Origin: Verpa conica
Lineage: Eukaryota > Ascomycota > Pezizomycetes > Pezizales > Morchellaceae
Direction: 5' to 3'
Length of the DNA: 64,000 nucleotides
Assembly: GCA_033030425.1 (NCBI GenBank)
Contig: JAUFSD010000004.1
Location: 1,736,001-1,800,000, forward strand
The notes beneath the pieces were generated by a model, which saw only the letters and a list, made by a program, of their open reading frames with translations, was not told the DNA's origin and made no database searches. Shown here piece by piece: positions 35,802 to 49,212 of this stretch (position 1 is its first letter; each line of letters begins with the position of its first letter). The position numbers and the translations under genes were made by a program.

Positions 35802-38800
35802 ATTCACAGTATGTGGGGTTTCTTTTTTTTTTTTTACTACAAAATTAAAAATTAGAGGGAAAGGATTAGATTTGGGTATGGGCTTGGCGTTACTTAACCG
35901 ATATACGACGTATGCTTCCATACTTTCATTTGTTTGGGCTGGCTCTTTTAGAATTCATGTATGTACTATAGAAAATAGGGCTTCTTATCACGGTCACGGT
36001 TATGAGGATATAAAATAGATTACTGGGAACTTGTTATATAAATTACTCTAGTCCACCTGTAGCACACAAAGCCACAAGTTGGATATGTATCATTTTTTGG
36101 AGATCTGGAGATTGAAACTTTCCATCGAAACCACGAAACCACCGAAACAAATTGGTGGCCAATGCGTAAAATGAGCAACAGAAACAGGGCTGTTATAGAG
36201 TGCATATGTGCATAACATGCCGTAACGTGGTTTCCCAAGCGAGAAACGTTCATACATATCGCGTACGTTTTGCCTGTTCTCGGATAAAATCATCCGGTAC
36301 CGGAGAAGTCGGTTATTGTAAACCTGGATATGATATGTCCTCAGCTCATCGGGTTTGGCAAGCAAGGACCAACATGCATATGCATTCAATTTTATTTAAA
36401 GTAGGAGGTTAATGAGGTCAACATATGCAACTTCCGAGTAGGTACTTGAGTAATCGCCCCAAAATTGGTGGATCCCCCTACCTCCCCCCCCCCCCTATAA
36501 GTGAGGGTGTGATGCTTTGCGGTGAATATCAGCACTATGCTGCCTTTAGACTTCGAATCTAGTACCAAGTCCGTCTTGCTGAAACAAACTCGCTAGTATG
36601 CAGCAGGACTGCAGGCGAAGAAAAAAAATCACAGGATTCTCCACAATCTAAGTAGACGTACGCCTTTTTTGGGCTCTCACCCCACAGCCAGGTTTGTTAA
36701 TATCTATATAGTAACAGATCATTACTGGTTATGGCTTATAAATGCATACGTCTCACGATAAAATCCAGCAAGAAAAATTAAAGGTCCCCTCAAGCACCAC
36801 GCGTACGTCCATTTACCCTTTTAATAAACCCCCCCCATTACGTGGACTATAGTATGTTATATAACGAAAGTTTACTAGCTAGCTCGCACCCTCTGGTGGA
36901 GATAAACAAAGACCCGAGGTAACGATCCCTTCCGGAGCCGTGGCCTTATTAGTATAGAGCTACGGTCGAGTCATAAACCACACCACAAGGTAATTAGTAC
37001 GGACACTTCCCTGAGAGGTAGTTTTGGACCCACTACTCGACAACCGAGGTACCGGTGCAATGTTAGAAAGCATACCACAATTTTTAAAAGTCATGAGAAA
37101 AATATATAGACATATACAATAAACATGATTTCATAAAATGTGTCTGTCCACCCTCGGCAAGGCTCGGGAATATGAACACCTTGCGTTGTGCCTATAGAGA
37201 GCTTCACTTATGTTAGCCATTGAACACGATAGAATCAAATTATCAAGGAAATACTTAGTGACATCCAAAAATCAACCGTATAGAGACTTTGAGTGTCTAG
37301 CAATCTAATCCAGGGTAGCTTCCGGTTATTTTATGCATAAAATGTGATTGGCCCCATAGCTGTAGTCTATAGATATAGACGAACGAGCAGGTTCAAGACT
37401 ATAGCTTGGCCGAGTATTCTTGCGCAAAATACTTGAATTAGATGTTAGAATCATCCTTTAAGAATGTATCCCCATAAAAGAAAAGAATTAATGGATATAT
37501 AGATTTTTGGTGTTTAAAGACTAAACCGAGTGATATATCATGACTGAGTATATATATTTATATACCAAGTAGCTGGCCATCTGCATGCATAATTCAAAAG
37601 CCGACTGAAATTTCAGATGTGTAAAAACTAGTTCTATTTGATTTCGTGTTTTTCAAATAGAACTGGGTGGTCATGTTCGTAAAAAAATCACTCCCAACTA
37701 ACAGCTGAAAAATACAAGCAATTCAGGCAAGGCACTGAAACGATAGGCCTTCATAGTTCTCCTCTCCAAATCTAGGAGTGTCACCGGGTTCAATATGTAA
37801 AGCATGTCTCTATTGCTTTAGCTATATCTGTTGGTGTTCCAGCAGACCACACCTCAGACCGATTGGAGTAGGCATACTAATACTCGTGACTTTCGATAAT
37901 AGAAGCGCTGCAGTGCGGTATGTACCGACCGGTAATACCCATACGGGAGGATGTTTGAAAATCTGACCAAGACCCAAAGACTTAGAAAGGCCAGATACCA
38001 ATAAAGCTGCTGGAGAGGGAATGCGGAATAATTAACTCATGTTCATTCACCATCGAGTAAATCTCCCTCGGCGTAGCAACGAGGGCCGTCATTCTTGTAA
38101 AAACCGGCGACTCAATTCTGTATTTTAGTATCACTTCTGCGATAATCCTTTGTACTTTATATACGCGGGTCTTGACATCGACACGTTAATTAGGGGTGGG
38201 TCACGTGAGTTTCTACAGGATGCCCAGAATTCCGGGAACCTTGGTTTCATAAGGATGGGTGTTGCGCATATCCCCTCCCCACCCCCTCCCCCCCGCCCCA
38301 GAAGATGGAATACCAAATAATCGTAAGACCTAATGTGCTGTACCTGCCACGGACCCTCCGTCTGCTGTGTAACATCTCCTTGGGGTATGGGCATTGAACA
38401 ACTGTCAAAGTTTACAGGAACTATTTACTAGCTATTCAGCCTTTGCAAGGCACAATTGTCGTGCGCATATGTTAATGTGTGGGTCTGTGCTGTAAAACTG
38501 CTTTCTCGACGTCTAATTGATAGCTATTAGCGGCGTTGTCCAAGAGTACATGAGTCCCCTTCAGCTACGCTACTGCACCTTTCCACCAATCAGAAAAAAA
38601 AAGGAAAGACAAGTTTAAGCGCCTGCGAGATATCATTCAGTTTTTTTTTTTCTATTGGAGCTTTTCAAATGGGATACTCATCATGTCCATCGCTATTTAC
38701 GCTCTCTCGACCTAGAACCGTGAAATATCAACGTGGTTCGGTCTGAAGCATGGAAGGTCATCCGTCTCTAGCCGTAGTGATATATCTGCCTCCTAGAGAT

Positions 38801-41800
38801 GTAGCTATACATTCGTACCATATTATCTTGTCCCAGTAGAGGGTTGTACAAGACGTTGAGGTTACCTTTCCCGGCTACATGGGAGGAAGAAAACTTAAGC
38901 CACCTCACTCAAGATGGTAATTTCAACGTCTTGTGTTACCGTCCATTGAGGCAAGATGGTACGGTACTAGTAGGGCACTGCTATTGGCTAGCATACTGAC
39001 AACCAAGTGTCAGAGTCTGTTATTGTCATAATATGTGCATGACGTCGATACTTTCTCAGTGATGAGCTTGCTGTTAAACGTAACCATGGGAAAAGGCTGT
39101 CCAAATTTGATCTTCTCTTGGTAAACCGTAGAAGATCGCAAGATACCGCAGACCCCTGGTTAGTACCTCGTGGCAGTGTATGAATCTCCCATATTGGGCC
39201 CCATCCTTGGCATTATTGGAATTAGCAACGTGTTCAGCGTTGATAGAGACTCACGGATTTAGCGACAATATATCTAAAACAAGCCTTTAAATAAGACCCG
39301 AGGCAGGTTGATTCATAAGTAGGACTACGAAGTCGATGAGTGATGCTTCCAATGACCTTCTGAGACTTTTCCAGTTAGGTTTCAAGAGGTAGTACACTGG
39401 TAAATAACATGCTATTTAGTAGATATTCAGCATCACCAAGGCACTCCACAAGGCGAACGCTCATACTTTCCGATGTTCGCTGTTTTTTTGTAACCATGCT
39501 TAACGGGCTCTAGCATGAAGGGGGCTTAGGTGTTAAGGGATAGAGAAAACTCAGCGCATTATATCTTGTTTCAAGCGACGCTCGTCCAGCTTTATACCCT
39601 ATGAACTAACTAGCTTTTCAATGTTCTTCTGCGCATGTGGTGACAACAACAGCAAAAGAAACAGACCCTAGAGCTTCTACCCGCCTCGTATTGCAGGTTG
39701 CATCTGCATAATGAATTGGCGGGGAGGAAAAATACATCTATTATAGGTTGAAGTCCCAGCCTCAGCTGCTAATTTCTAGATTTACCAAAAAAGCCCCTTT
39801 ATACTCTTGGCTTGCAGATAATCTACCATACTCTGCGGTGCATTAGATGCCGAGTGTTATTACTTACAGGTGGTTTCTGCTTATTAGACTAGCTAGGACA
39901 CACCCTTTACATATAGTAACACAGCCAGTATGCAGGCTACTTCTATACGATGGTGCTAACACGGATATAGAATACAAACTTCATGAAGGCTGAACGCCAC
40001 ACTCGATCTAGTATATCAACATCATTGATATTCCTAGAACCTTATAATCGGTAAAGATAGTAACTAAGTCTATGACACAGCCAACAGGTAAGACAAACCT
40101 CGGATAAGGGGTAGTATTAGGTGTGACTATGTCTAGCGATTAAAGTATAACTCCGATTAGTAGGTAGAAGGCTATGTAACACTATCTAATACCTACTTCG
40201 AATACAAACTCTAGAATGACACTCTGAGCGTGTCAATTAGAGTAAGGTCCCGGATAGATGCAGATACCCCTCTCAAGTATGTGTTAAATTGTAAATACTA
40301 CACACAATATCACCCAGCAGGTGACACTTCCATAATAGCATCGCCGGTTAGCCATCTTAACCGATCTATTAACCCCGTTTGCTCTTAAGAACTCGGCCCG
40401 GAGATCGGTTGATCTATTCGTTCTGGAAGAAATCTTCTTGGGTTCGGATAATTTCTCATGATGACCCGAACGTAGTACAGCTTGACGAAGATAACGGAAT
40501 CACCCAGAATTCTCAAACAGTATCAGACCCAGGCCAGTACTTTTAGTACAAGGGGGGGCTTTGCCTTAAACTGCAAATTATCGGTCCTCTGTCCATCATT
40601 CGTCCAGCCTCTGCCGTAGGATAGTTTCTGCATACTACCTTGCAGTTGTAATACCAACCCTGCACACTCCACTATTCATCTAACAGCTCATGGTTTTATC
40701 CTTGATTACTTTATTCCCAATTAAGCCTACATTAAAAAAAAAAAGGAGAAAGCTGCGATTGAATCTAGACTAATTACTTTCATATCTAAATTTTTCAGCT
40801 TTGCGGGATAAATGCCCTTTGCTTCAGCTGGCAAAGTGAGATATATCGTGAACCATACATGGGTTATCACTCTGAGAGCGAATTGTTAGTGATCGGCTAG
40901 CTACTTAGGGGATCCAGAATAGTCATAGTGACTATAGCTTCTTTTCAGGTAAATTACACATATATCTAGACTTCTGTTGTCAGTCAGTGCTAACTTTTAG
41001 TAGATATAGTCCACTCCTAGGAGGTCACACCGCAGTATCAGCCACGACTAGGAAGCCCGTGGTATTCACCGCATTCTCGTGGTTTTAGTGCTGTCATTGC
41101 CATGCTATATTACTACTCGCTATTAATCTCGGTTATTTCTTCGCTTTTCGTCCGGTGTGAGTATTTAGAGTGACTCCTTACCCATGGCCACCAAGCTGAA
41201 AGATCGAGTGTTCTATTTTCGGCACTATCAAGCCTTTTTACAAGCGCGCCATGCCAGCCCCAATCCTGGGATTCGGGAATTAACTCCTGTATGCCCTAAA
41301 ATCAGCCCTACCAAACATTCCAATAGAGAATTCCGTACATTTTTTACGGCACAAAGGTTATCAGTAATCATTTATAAAAGCTAAGCATGACAAATTATGA
41401 CTACGGTTTAGGGATATGATATTCTGACAGCCATCATCGGTGTTCAGCCATGCTTTAATCCTTGGTATACATTCCGTCATGGGTCAACCAATTGTGCAAA
41501 AGCTTGTTCTAGCCCCTTTGAAACCCGACCATAACATTGCCACACGTATCTAACGGTCGCCGATGATCTTATTTGATTGACTGGTTACATGACTAGAAAA
41601 TATGTAATCGGTGTATGCAGCTACGACCGCCCAGCAGTGACCTAGTGACGACAGAGCCCAGAAACATGACCTACGCTTGAGCCTTCAGAACACTCGTATT
41701 GTTTTGAAGACAATTCTATATGTGCTAAGAAAAAACTTGTTCACACACCCTCAAACTCGTATTCAGGAAACAGAGGCTCGCTAATTATGGTGTGATGTCG

Positions 41801-42071
41801 CGGTGACCTCAGACAATATGCAGGATAAGCTTGAAATTGACTGGCCAATTAAGTATACCTTGCAGTTAAACATGTGGCTGGTGCGAGGTTAAGCCCAGGG
41901 ATCGCTGTTGTCCTAGCCGCCTTGTTTCCTGCCTTGGCTATTGATTACCCCACACAGCCCTATAGATATCATTATTCTGTGAGGCTTGGAAAAAGCCAGC
42001 CTCATAGAACTGCCTTTCTTAGGGTGTAGTACTGATTGGGTTGTGCTTGAACCGTTCCACCACATATCCCA
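35802..42071. other. 6.3 kb gene desert
   Basis: No gene supported. Contains a C12 tract (36484-36495), a perfect 12-bp hairpin (37630-37664), a C-rich run at 38271-38300 that is G-quadruplex-capable on the - strand, and otherwise mixed A+T-leaning DNA. The ATG frame at 41184-41384 (66 codons) has no recognisable content. Confidence 0.5.
37630..37664. repeat. perfect 12-bp inverted repeat (hairpin)
   Basis: AGTTCTATTTGA at 37630-37641 and its exact complement at 37653-37664, around an 11-nt T-rich loop. It could be the remnant of a small inverted-repeat element or a structured RNA. No coding context within several kb. Confidence 0.65.
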
Positions 42072-42077
42072 TATAAA
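42072..42077 (+). promoter_or_regulatory. TATA box of the small secreted-protein gene
   Basis: TATAAA 130 nt before the ATG at 42202, followed by a C/T-rich stretch with CAAGC/CACTTACTCCACTCAC, a layout typical of strongly expressed fungal secreted-protein genes. Confidence 0.6.
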
Positions 42078-42201
42078 CTCGACCTCCCCCGCCGTTTGAT
42101 TCTTGCGCCCATCAAGCACTTACTCCACTCACAAGTCAAGAGTCGATTTACTTCTATCCTTCACTTCTTCGAACCAACCAAAGCCCATAATCATCCTAAC
42201 A

Positions 42202-42570
42202 ATGAAGTCCTTCACCCTCACTGCTCTTTTCCTTGTTCTCATCGCTCTTTTCGCGACACCGATTGTTGGTGATTATGTCGAGCGCCGTGGGTACGACCAA
42301 GGCTTTGGAGAACTCGAGGTTCGCGCGCCTGCTCCTGCCCGCAGGAGAGGAGGCAGCGGTGCTGATGATGACGATGATGGTATGTTTGCATGAACTCACA
42401 ACAGATCTAGTCGAGTAAAACACTAACTGTTACAACTAGCGACTGCCACTGAGAGCGGCGCAGCAGCAACCTCAACATCGAGCGGGAGCTTCGCGCATCC
42501 AAACGTAGTGGCCAATCTTGCCGGTGCCGGTGTCATGGCCGTGGTAGTAGGTGCTGCTGCCATGTACTAG
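42202..42570 (+). CDS. small secreted, probably GPI-anchored protein
   Basis: 102 residues from two exons (42202-42379 and 42440-42570; GTATGT..TAG intron of 60 nt in phase 1). The ATG at 42202 has an A at -3 and begins a clear signal peptide (MKSFTLTALFLVLIALF, cleavage likely near residue 23). The frame is open further upstream but without an ATG. The mature part is short: ERRG and ARRRG basic sites, five consecutive aspartates (55-59), an Ala/Ser/Thr-rich stretch, then a hydrophobic C-terminus NLAGAGVMAVVVGAAAMY, the usual form of a GPI-attachment signal. No cysteines, so it is not a hydrophobin, CFEM or typical disulfide-rich effector. I do not recognise a family. It sits alone between gene deserts with a good TATA box. 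Cell-surface location is inferred; function is unknown. Confidence 0.68.
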
Positions 42571-45500
42571 ATCGATACATACCAAACGCGTTTTTTTTTC
42601 CCCCTAGTTATTTGAGTGTCAACAATTAATCCTTTTGTGGGTTGCGATCTTTTAATTAGCGCCAGAGGTTTCTTTACTTGGTTATTCTGTTTGCGCAGTG
42701 GATATATATATTTTCGAGTATATGATGTTAACGTGTTCCTTTGTTTTTTTTTCTGTAATTACACTATACCGCAAAATAATGCGACTGAGAAATAGTATAG
42801 AATCTTCTCCGTCCAGATATTGTGTTTGTTTACTACGTGACCTTAGTTCAGCTACGGCTAGCGAGAATGCACTCCCTTAATTACACTCCTTAATTGCACT
42901 CTCGCCAAAATTATCTGAAACCCCAACCTAATCGGCGCTAAGATACTAAAGTTTTGTAACACACTAAAGCCTGACTCATGGAGACGGGACAATGACTGAC
43001 CCTAACTTCCCGGTAACATATATAACAGTAATATTGGCTGGTGGCTTTTGTGTTGACATGAGCTTATCCTGACCTTGTGATGGTCTATACGAGAACGCCT
43101 CCAAATGAATAGGGACGTGGGGGGACCTGCAAGCTCAAACTCCTCCGAGGGCATAGTAGTGAAACGTCCTCCACGGAAATTATCGATAACATCACACGGA
43201 GTATTGATCTCTCCGAGATTGTGTAAACACCGGCACTCCCCTTTATGTGCAGGCCCGGGTGTTGAATAAGCAACTTCTTAGACAGCGACTAGCTGCAGGT
43301 ACCGTCACAAAAATTTTCTTTGTTAGCAACCCGACACCCCTTTGACGGATTGGTGCATCAAACTGCTGTGGCTGAGCCTCTCGGGCCATAGATAGTGATC
43401 ATAAACCCAATGTTACACTACTCTCCGAATATAGGCTTAGTTTAGTTCTTCTGCTCTTCTACCCTGGAGTAGGCTATATATACGCTTGAGTATTAGATAG
43501 CTAGGAAATTATCTATAGTGTATACATATCCTAATGTAAGTTAAAATTATCAATTGTATATACTTTAGACCCATCCTTTAAATATATCACATACTATTTT
43601 TTTTAGTTCAGCTACTATACTCTAATGTTTAACTACTAATTATATAACTCTACCGACACTTTCCAATCATTATTTGTCACTCTGAACCGGGAACGGCTCT
43701 TATGAAAGTATAGAACTAGATAACCCAACTATAACCCTAGATATCTTAAGGGGGACAATGACATGGGCCCAATTACGAGTGCGCATACGGATAGGTAACA
43801 TTCCCTGCTGACATACTCGTAATTACATATACCGTAGCTGTGGGACCTGTACCATTCTCAAGCCTCTAATCAAAGCACAGTGGGCATTGTGGGGGTGCTA
43901 TGATGCCTGTGGATGAGAAGAGAAAAAAACAATCGAGTGAGAGGTGATGCCCTTAGTACCTATTCAATTGATGCAATTCTGATAGGATAAAACGGGCACG
44001 AAAATTTGAAAAAAAAATCCTGCTAGGTTACGACTCAAATTTCTTGTCCATAGTGCGCGGCTTTCTGGCTACCAAGACTACAGGCTTGAGCCATTGGTCG
44101 CCCTAACTAGAAAATAGATGAGCTCTATGAAGCCGTTAGAATCTTAAGACCTGTTTCTGTGCTTATTTTCGGTTATACGTACCTATGGGGGGTGGAGGTT
44201 TTCTAGGCGGAAGGCGTTTCTACGGCATATTGCTTCTCTAATTTTGACTTTAAAGAAATGATTAGCCCAGACGGCCCGTTACCCCAACCATTGGAAGCTA
44301 CTACGCATTCGTCTAATCAACAAAGAACGTATATCTTATGAAGGCGTAAATCGATTCGTAATCTGCATAAAGCCTTATGGTTAGCGTCCTCCATAGACAT
44401 CTCGACTTTTCCATGCAACATTACCGATTACTGTTTCTCGCTATTCTGCCACTGCATTTGTCTATCACCCATATGCTAGGGACTTGCATCGATCGACCCC
44501 TCAGTTATGGAGTTGCTTTGGCCAGTGGCCTATATTCTGTGGTACTCCGCGGTGAAGCGCGGATAACCCCCCGTATGTGAAGCCAGTTTCCTATGCAACA
44601 GGCGAAAAATACCATTGAATAAATAATAACAGTCTTGCTCGCCAAGAAATGCGTCTAGATCTTCTCAGCATGTTTTAAAGAGATATTGCGGGTGGGACGC
44701 CTCCTTAGTAGATTGTAGACTAAAATTCTCGGGGCGTATTCCGTGCGGCAGTGCAAAGGAGGGGTAGATTGAGATATCGTCGTACACTTCAGAGGCTTGC
44801 GGTTGATCATGCAATCTTAGTATTGTAGTCTATCACAGTCATGAGAAACTACGATAAGGAATAACCGTGAACCGATGGGTTGATTGCGCACTTTGATAGA
44901 CGATCTTCGGCCTTACTGAAATTTCTCTTGTAATTTGTGTGACATGAGAAATAAAGGTTAGTGAAAGTGGACTAATTACTGCATGATTTTCACAGGGATA
45001 GATCGAAGCTGCAGATACTTAATGCCAAGATATTGGCAATACCTTCCATGGATGTGGAGAAGGTTAAAAGGAGGGGGGGGAGATCAGTTAAATAAAGAGG
45101 GTTCAATACTCAGATACATATATGTAACATGCAGTTGAGCATGCATCGAACTCTTTTTCAGTGACTTGGAAAAAAATTTGAATTCGGTGGAGTACATGCA
45201 TATCCCACTTCAATTTCTGAGCCGGTTACGGCGGTTGTTCAAAAAGCTATTCGCACATAATCCCACTAATAGGACCAGGTTATATGTGCACTGGAGTGCA
45301 TAACCATTATTAAGCACTTTTAGTCTTCAGTCGTAAATGAATATGTACCTTCACGAGACCTAGAATCCAAAGACAATAGATCCCGGATCCCCGAAGATTT
45401 CAAGAAAATAAGCAACCTTTATATATATTGTGAAGGGTGGGGTAACTCTAGCATATATAGCTAGAGGTATTATTCAAACGCCATATGCATACTGTTGGTT

Positions 45501-48500
45501 TTCTGCCACACTATTAGCTGGCGCAATATTATCAAGATTCTACAGGCACTTTTTTTTTGCTCCTTGCAAGCAATAAGATTTAACTCCCGCGGCCCCGGCT
45601 GCAACAGGGTGACTTCGCAGTCACCCAAAACACAAGACCCTACTGATAGCTCCTTGGTTCTCCCGTTGGGCTGCAGATTCCATACATATGGTCACGATAT
45701 TTATCTCATCCTAATTTCTTGCTGATCAAGTTTTTTATAAACTTTCGGATTTAAAAGGCGTATTCCGTGAAGAAATGTGGGTTTGGCGGGCCTATAATGT
45801 AGTCCCCCGCATAATAAACAGTGAAACCATATGTCACCTGTACAACAGAGGGTCACCTGGTTTATCGGACGCTCAAAACCTAGCGTATAATCAAAACCAG
45901 AAGCTATCACATTTACATACTCATGAGCCTTGATTCTCATACAACGAGATGTTAATAGTAATATTAGTATAGAGTATACGTATATACTTATATACGCTAC
46001 AGCGCAAACACGATGGATAGCATGTGGTTTCTATGGACGAATCTCTAATGGACCTAAATTAAATGGTAAATCTAATAGTGACTTAGGTAACAGTTGAGGG
46101 ACGGTGGGGCGGTTGGCGCGATAAAGGCGTGTTGAAAGATAAAACTTTATGAAGTAAATAATCTCAAAGTAATGAACAATACTAGGGGCTACGATAAAGA
46201 TGACGAGGCTATTCGGGCTAGTGCTTCTTACCGACCGTGAACTTGCCCGTACTCTCGGCCCTTTTACAGGCCAGAAACCCTAGCCTCGGCTTCTCTTTAA
46301 AGCCATTTGGACAGTTTACATCCATTTGAGGGAAATACAAAGGTTTTCTAAAAAATATCGGTATAGGGGGTTGGGATCTAATGATTTAGGTATATATTTA
46401 GCTATATCTTTATATATCTAACCCCTAATATAACACAAGTGCATAGAACTTGCGCAAGAAGATCCAAGCCGGTATTAACAAGAAAAGTAAAAACTGTACT
46501 AAGAAATAGATATAAAGCAATGAAATTTTGTTGTATTGGGGGCTCCTAAATTTGTTAAAGGTTAGCTAGCGAGACAAGGGTGTAAAAATACTTGAACCCA
46601 GGATCGAGTCAGCTTTTAGAGCACCTATTCTACAATTCAAGGTTAAAATTTACATTCTATGCGCAATCTCTAGTGGCTCAATGTCTATACTCTATGAGTC
46701 AGTAAAGATTCTATGATATTATAATACTTGATAGGTAGATAAATGGGCCGCCAGTACTTATGATAAATTCATTCATTGATTCATTCAAATGAGCCACCAT
46801 TTATAGGAACAGTAGACCTAGTACAACTGATCCTAAAACCCACTCTTTACCTCACCGCTTCCACAGTCACATTGAATTCTTTTTATCTGTTTAATTTCCA
46901 CTATAAGGGGCTAGCGGAGCTAGGCTAGACATAATACTTAACAGACGCTCGCAACAAAGCATTTCACTCAACAAGTTTTCCATACCTTTTTAAGCCACCT
47001 CAAACAGTAAAACTCTTATTCTCCAATAGGCGAGATCTAGGCTCTAAACCGATCATTCCTTTCCCAGTCGGCTGAGTACATCCAAATAGCTGTATCTAAT
47101 ATAATTCAATCTGAATACGAGCCAGTACTTGCTGAAAGTAAAGTTGGGCTTTGAAGCATACATAGCGTCCACATCTACATTAGTCCTTATATACAATACA
47201 GTGATTTTTTCGGCTAGCTCTACTCCATAAGCTACAATAGAAATACGGTAATCAGAAGTCACTTTTGAGCGTTACGTTAGACTAGCCCAGCCAAGTATCG
47301 TATCTCCAGAACTTTAAAAACCCCAGCTTAATACTATCTAGAATTTCTTGATGATTTTTTTAGACCTTTTAAACTTAATTTGACTGTCACAGCCCTGCCA
47401 AACACTTTCTTCAAAGAATTATATGCATGACATGTCACTCGTTTTCGACCTACCTAGTATATTTTCCCGCTTATATAGTATGTATTTTTGATATTCCCTA
47501 TGCATTCAGATTGTTTAATCCCGGGTATACAGTAACCGAGGCCTATTAGCGGCTATAAATCTTCTGTATTATACCGCTAATCCACATTATACAAATATTC
47601 AGCCTTCACCAAGTATATTCATCGTGTCAACTCTAGACCAAACTATCGAATCTAGACGCGGAGACTTTTTAGTATGTATGAGTTTATCTCAATCAACAAT
47701 ATATCAAGGAGCCTAAAGTAGCGGCTGTATATAGATGTCTAGTAACTTCTAAAAGCTACTCACCTAGGTTCTCAAGAGAGCTAGAGAGAGAGAGATTTAG
47801 TAATAGTCACGTGATTACTAACTATAGGATCCATGCTAATTAATTAAGCGCTTGCTAATTATTTTAATTACGATGGCCTTAGCAGCTGTGACTATAACTA
47901 TCGATGAGATAACTTCTTTTACAAAGAGTCCATTTGTAGATTTACATCATGCATAGCGAATCTTAGGCTAGAAGATCTCGAACCAGGAATTGAAGCACAT
48001 ACTCAAACTTTTTATTTGGGGTTTATCACTTCTTGAATCATGCTATATAATGTATAATTTTTTTTTCTTTCAAAGCAGTAAGTAGGCATCTGATCGAGTG
48101 ATCCAACATGACGTGATTGATAGACAAGTAACTTGTACTTTTGTGGTAGTTAATCTAAATGTAGTAATTTATAGGCCTCCTATATTAGTACTATTTTTAT
48201 AACTTAAGACCTATTATAGTGTGATCTACACAATATATAGATAGTTAAAAGATACCCGTTGTAGCCCCCAACCGTCGCATCTTAACAACCAAGAAATAAG
48301 CCGGGGGGGCTATGGAACCGGAGAGGGTCCGTTTTGACTGAATATGAGGACAGCGCTAATTGTTAGATACGGTCACACTCCTATAAAGTCATATGATATC
48401 ACTCGTAGCCGCACATCTGCCCCATTTCGCTCGGTATTCATTACACCGAGACATAAGCACGGGGGTGGCCATCAGTGTGCTGTATATTATAATAAGTTTC

Positions 48501-49199
48501 AAAATTTCGGTGAATGTCCTGTAATGCCCGTCGCAGTATACGTGTCGAGGAAGTTTATAGATTTTTTTTTTTCTCAAGGACTCCAAGTGGATGTGGTCGG
48601 CCGAACTTGAGGGTTGGTGCACGATATATGCAGATGTGGACTGCCAAGAAATATGCAAAGCGCAAAACTAGCTCATTTAATCCGGTGTACTGAGTGTTTC
48701 AGTGCTCATAATAGCCAGAAGCATACTGACAGTAATGGCCCGAACTATAATATCTGTTCTTCCCCTGCATGTACATAGTGAAGGGAAAAACAACAACAGA
48801 ATAATTCATTGCTTATAAGGTACATCATTGTCGAGTGATGATTCGTGATACCGGATTATCCGTATCTGGTCCCACAAGGTCTATATGTGTCTTTCCGCTG
48901 ATGTCATAACGGATTGGTCAGAAGCAACTTTCAACTATCAAAAGGCTTTTTTCTCTCTCGGTGGTTACTGTCGTCTGGGTAACCCTAGCCCTGTCTAATT
49001 AATGTCGGAAAAGATATATTCCGTGTCGCGTGCTGCTCCACATACAGTACCATACTCCGCTTAGCCTGAACCTGCAGCTTTTCCAGTAGTCGTCTAAAGA
49101 TTTCCCGACTGCATACTTGACTATGTCGATTCGGAATTAGAGGGGGAGAGAAAGAGGGAGGGATAGCTAGGGATAGGCGTCGTCGCAAACAGCTCATCT

Positions 49200-49212
49200 C
49201 CCCCCCCCCCCC
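49200..49212 (+). repeat. poly(C) tract, 13 nt
   Basis: Longest poly(C) run in the window, directly followed by TGGGGAGGG; intergenic. Confidence 0.9.

Noticed and set aside
44024..44039. 15-nt word shared in inverted orientation with 56925-56939
   Set aside because: A 15-nt match between two places is expected by chance several times in a window this size.
46591..46640. tRNA 3'-half-like GGGTTCAAGT on the - strand
   Set aside because: T-stem does not pair and the B-box end is wrong.
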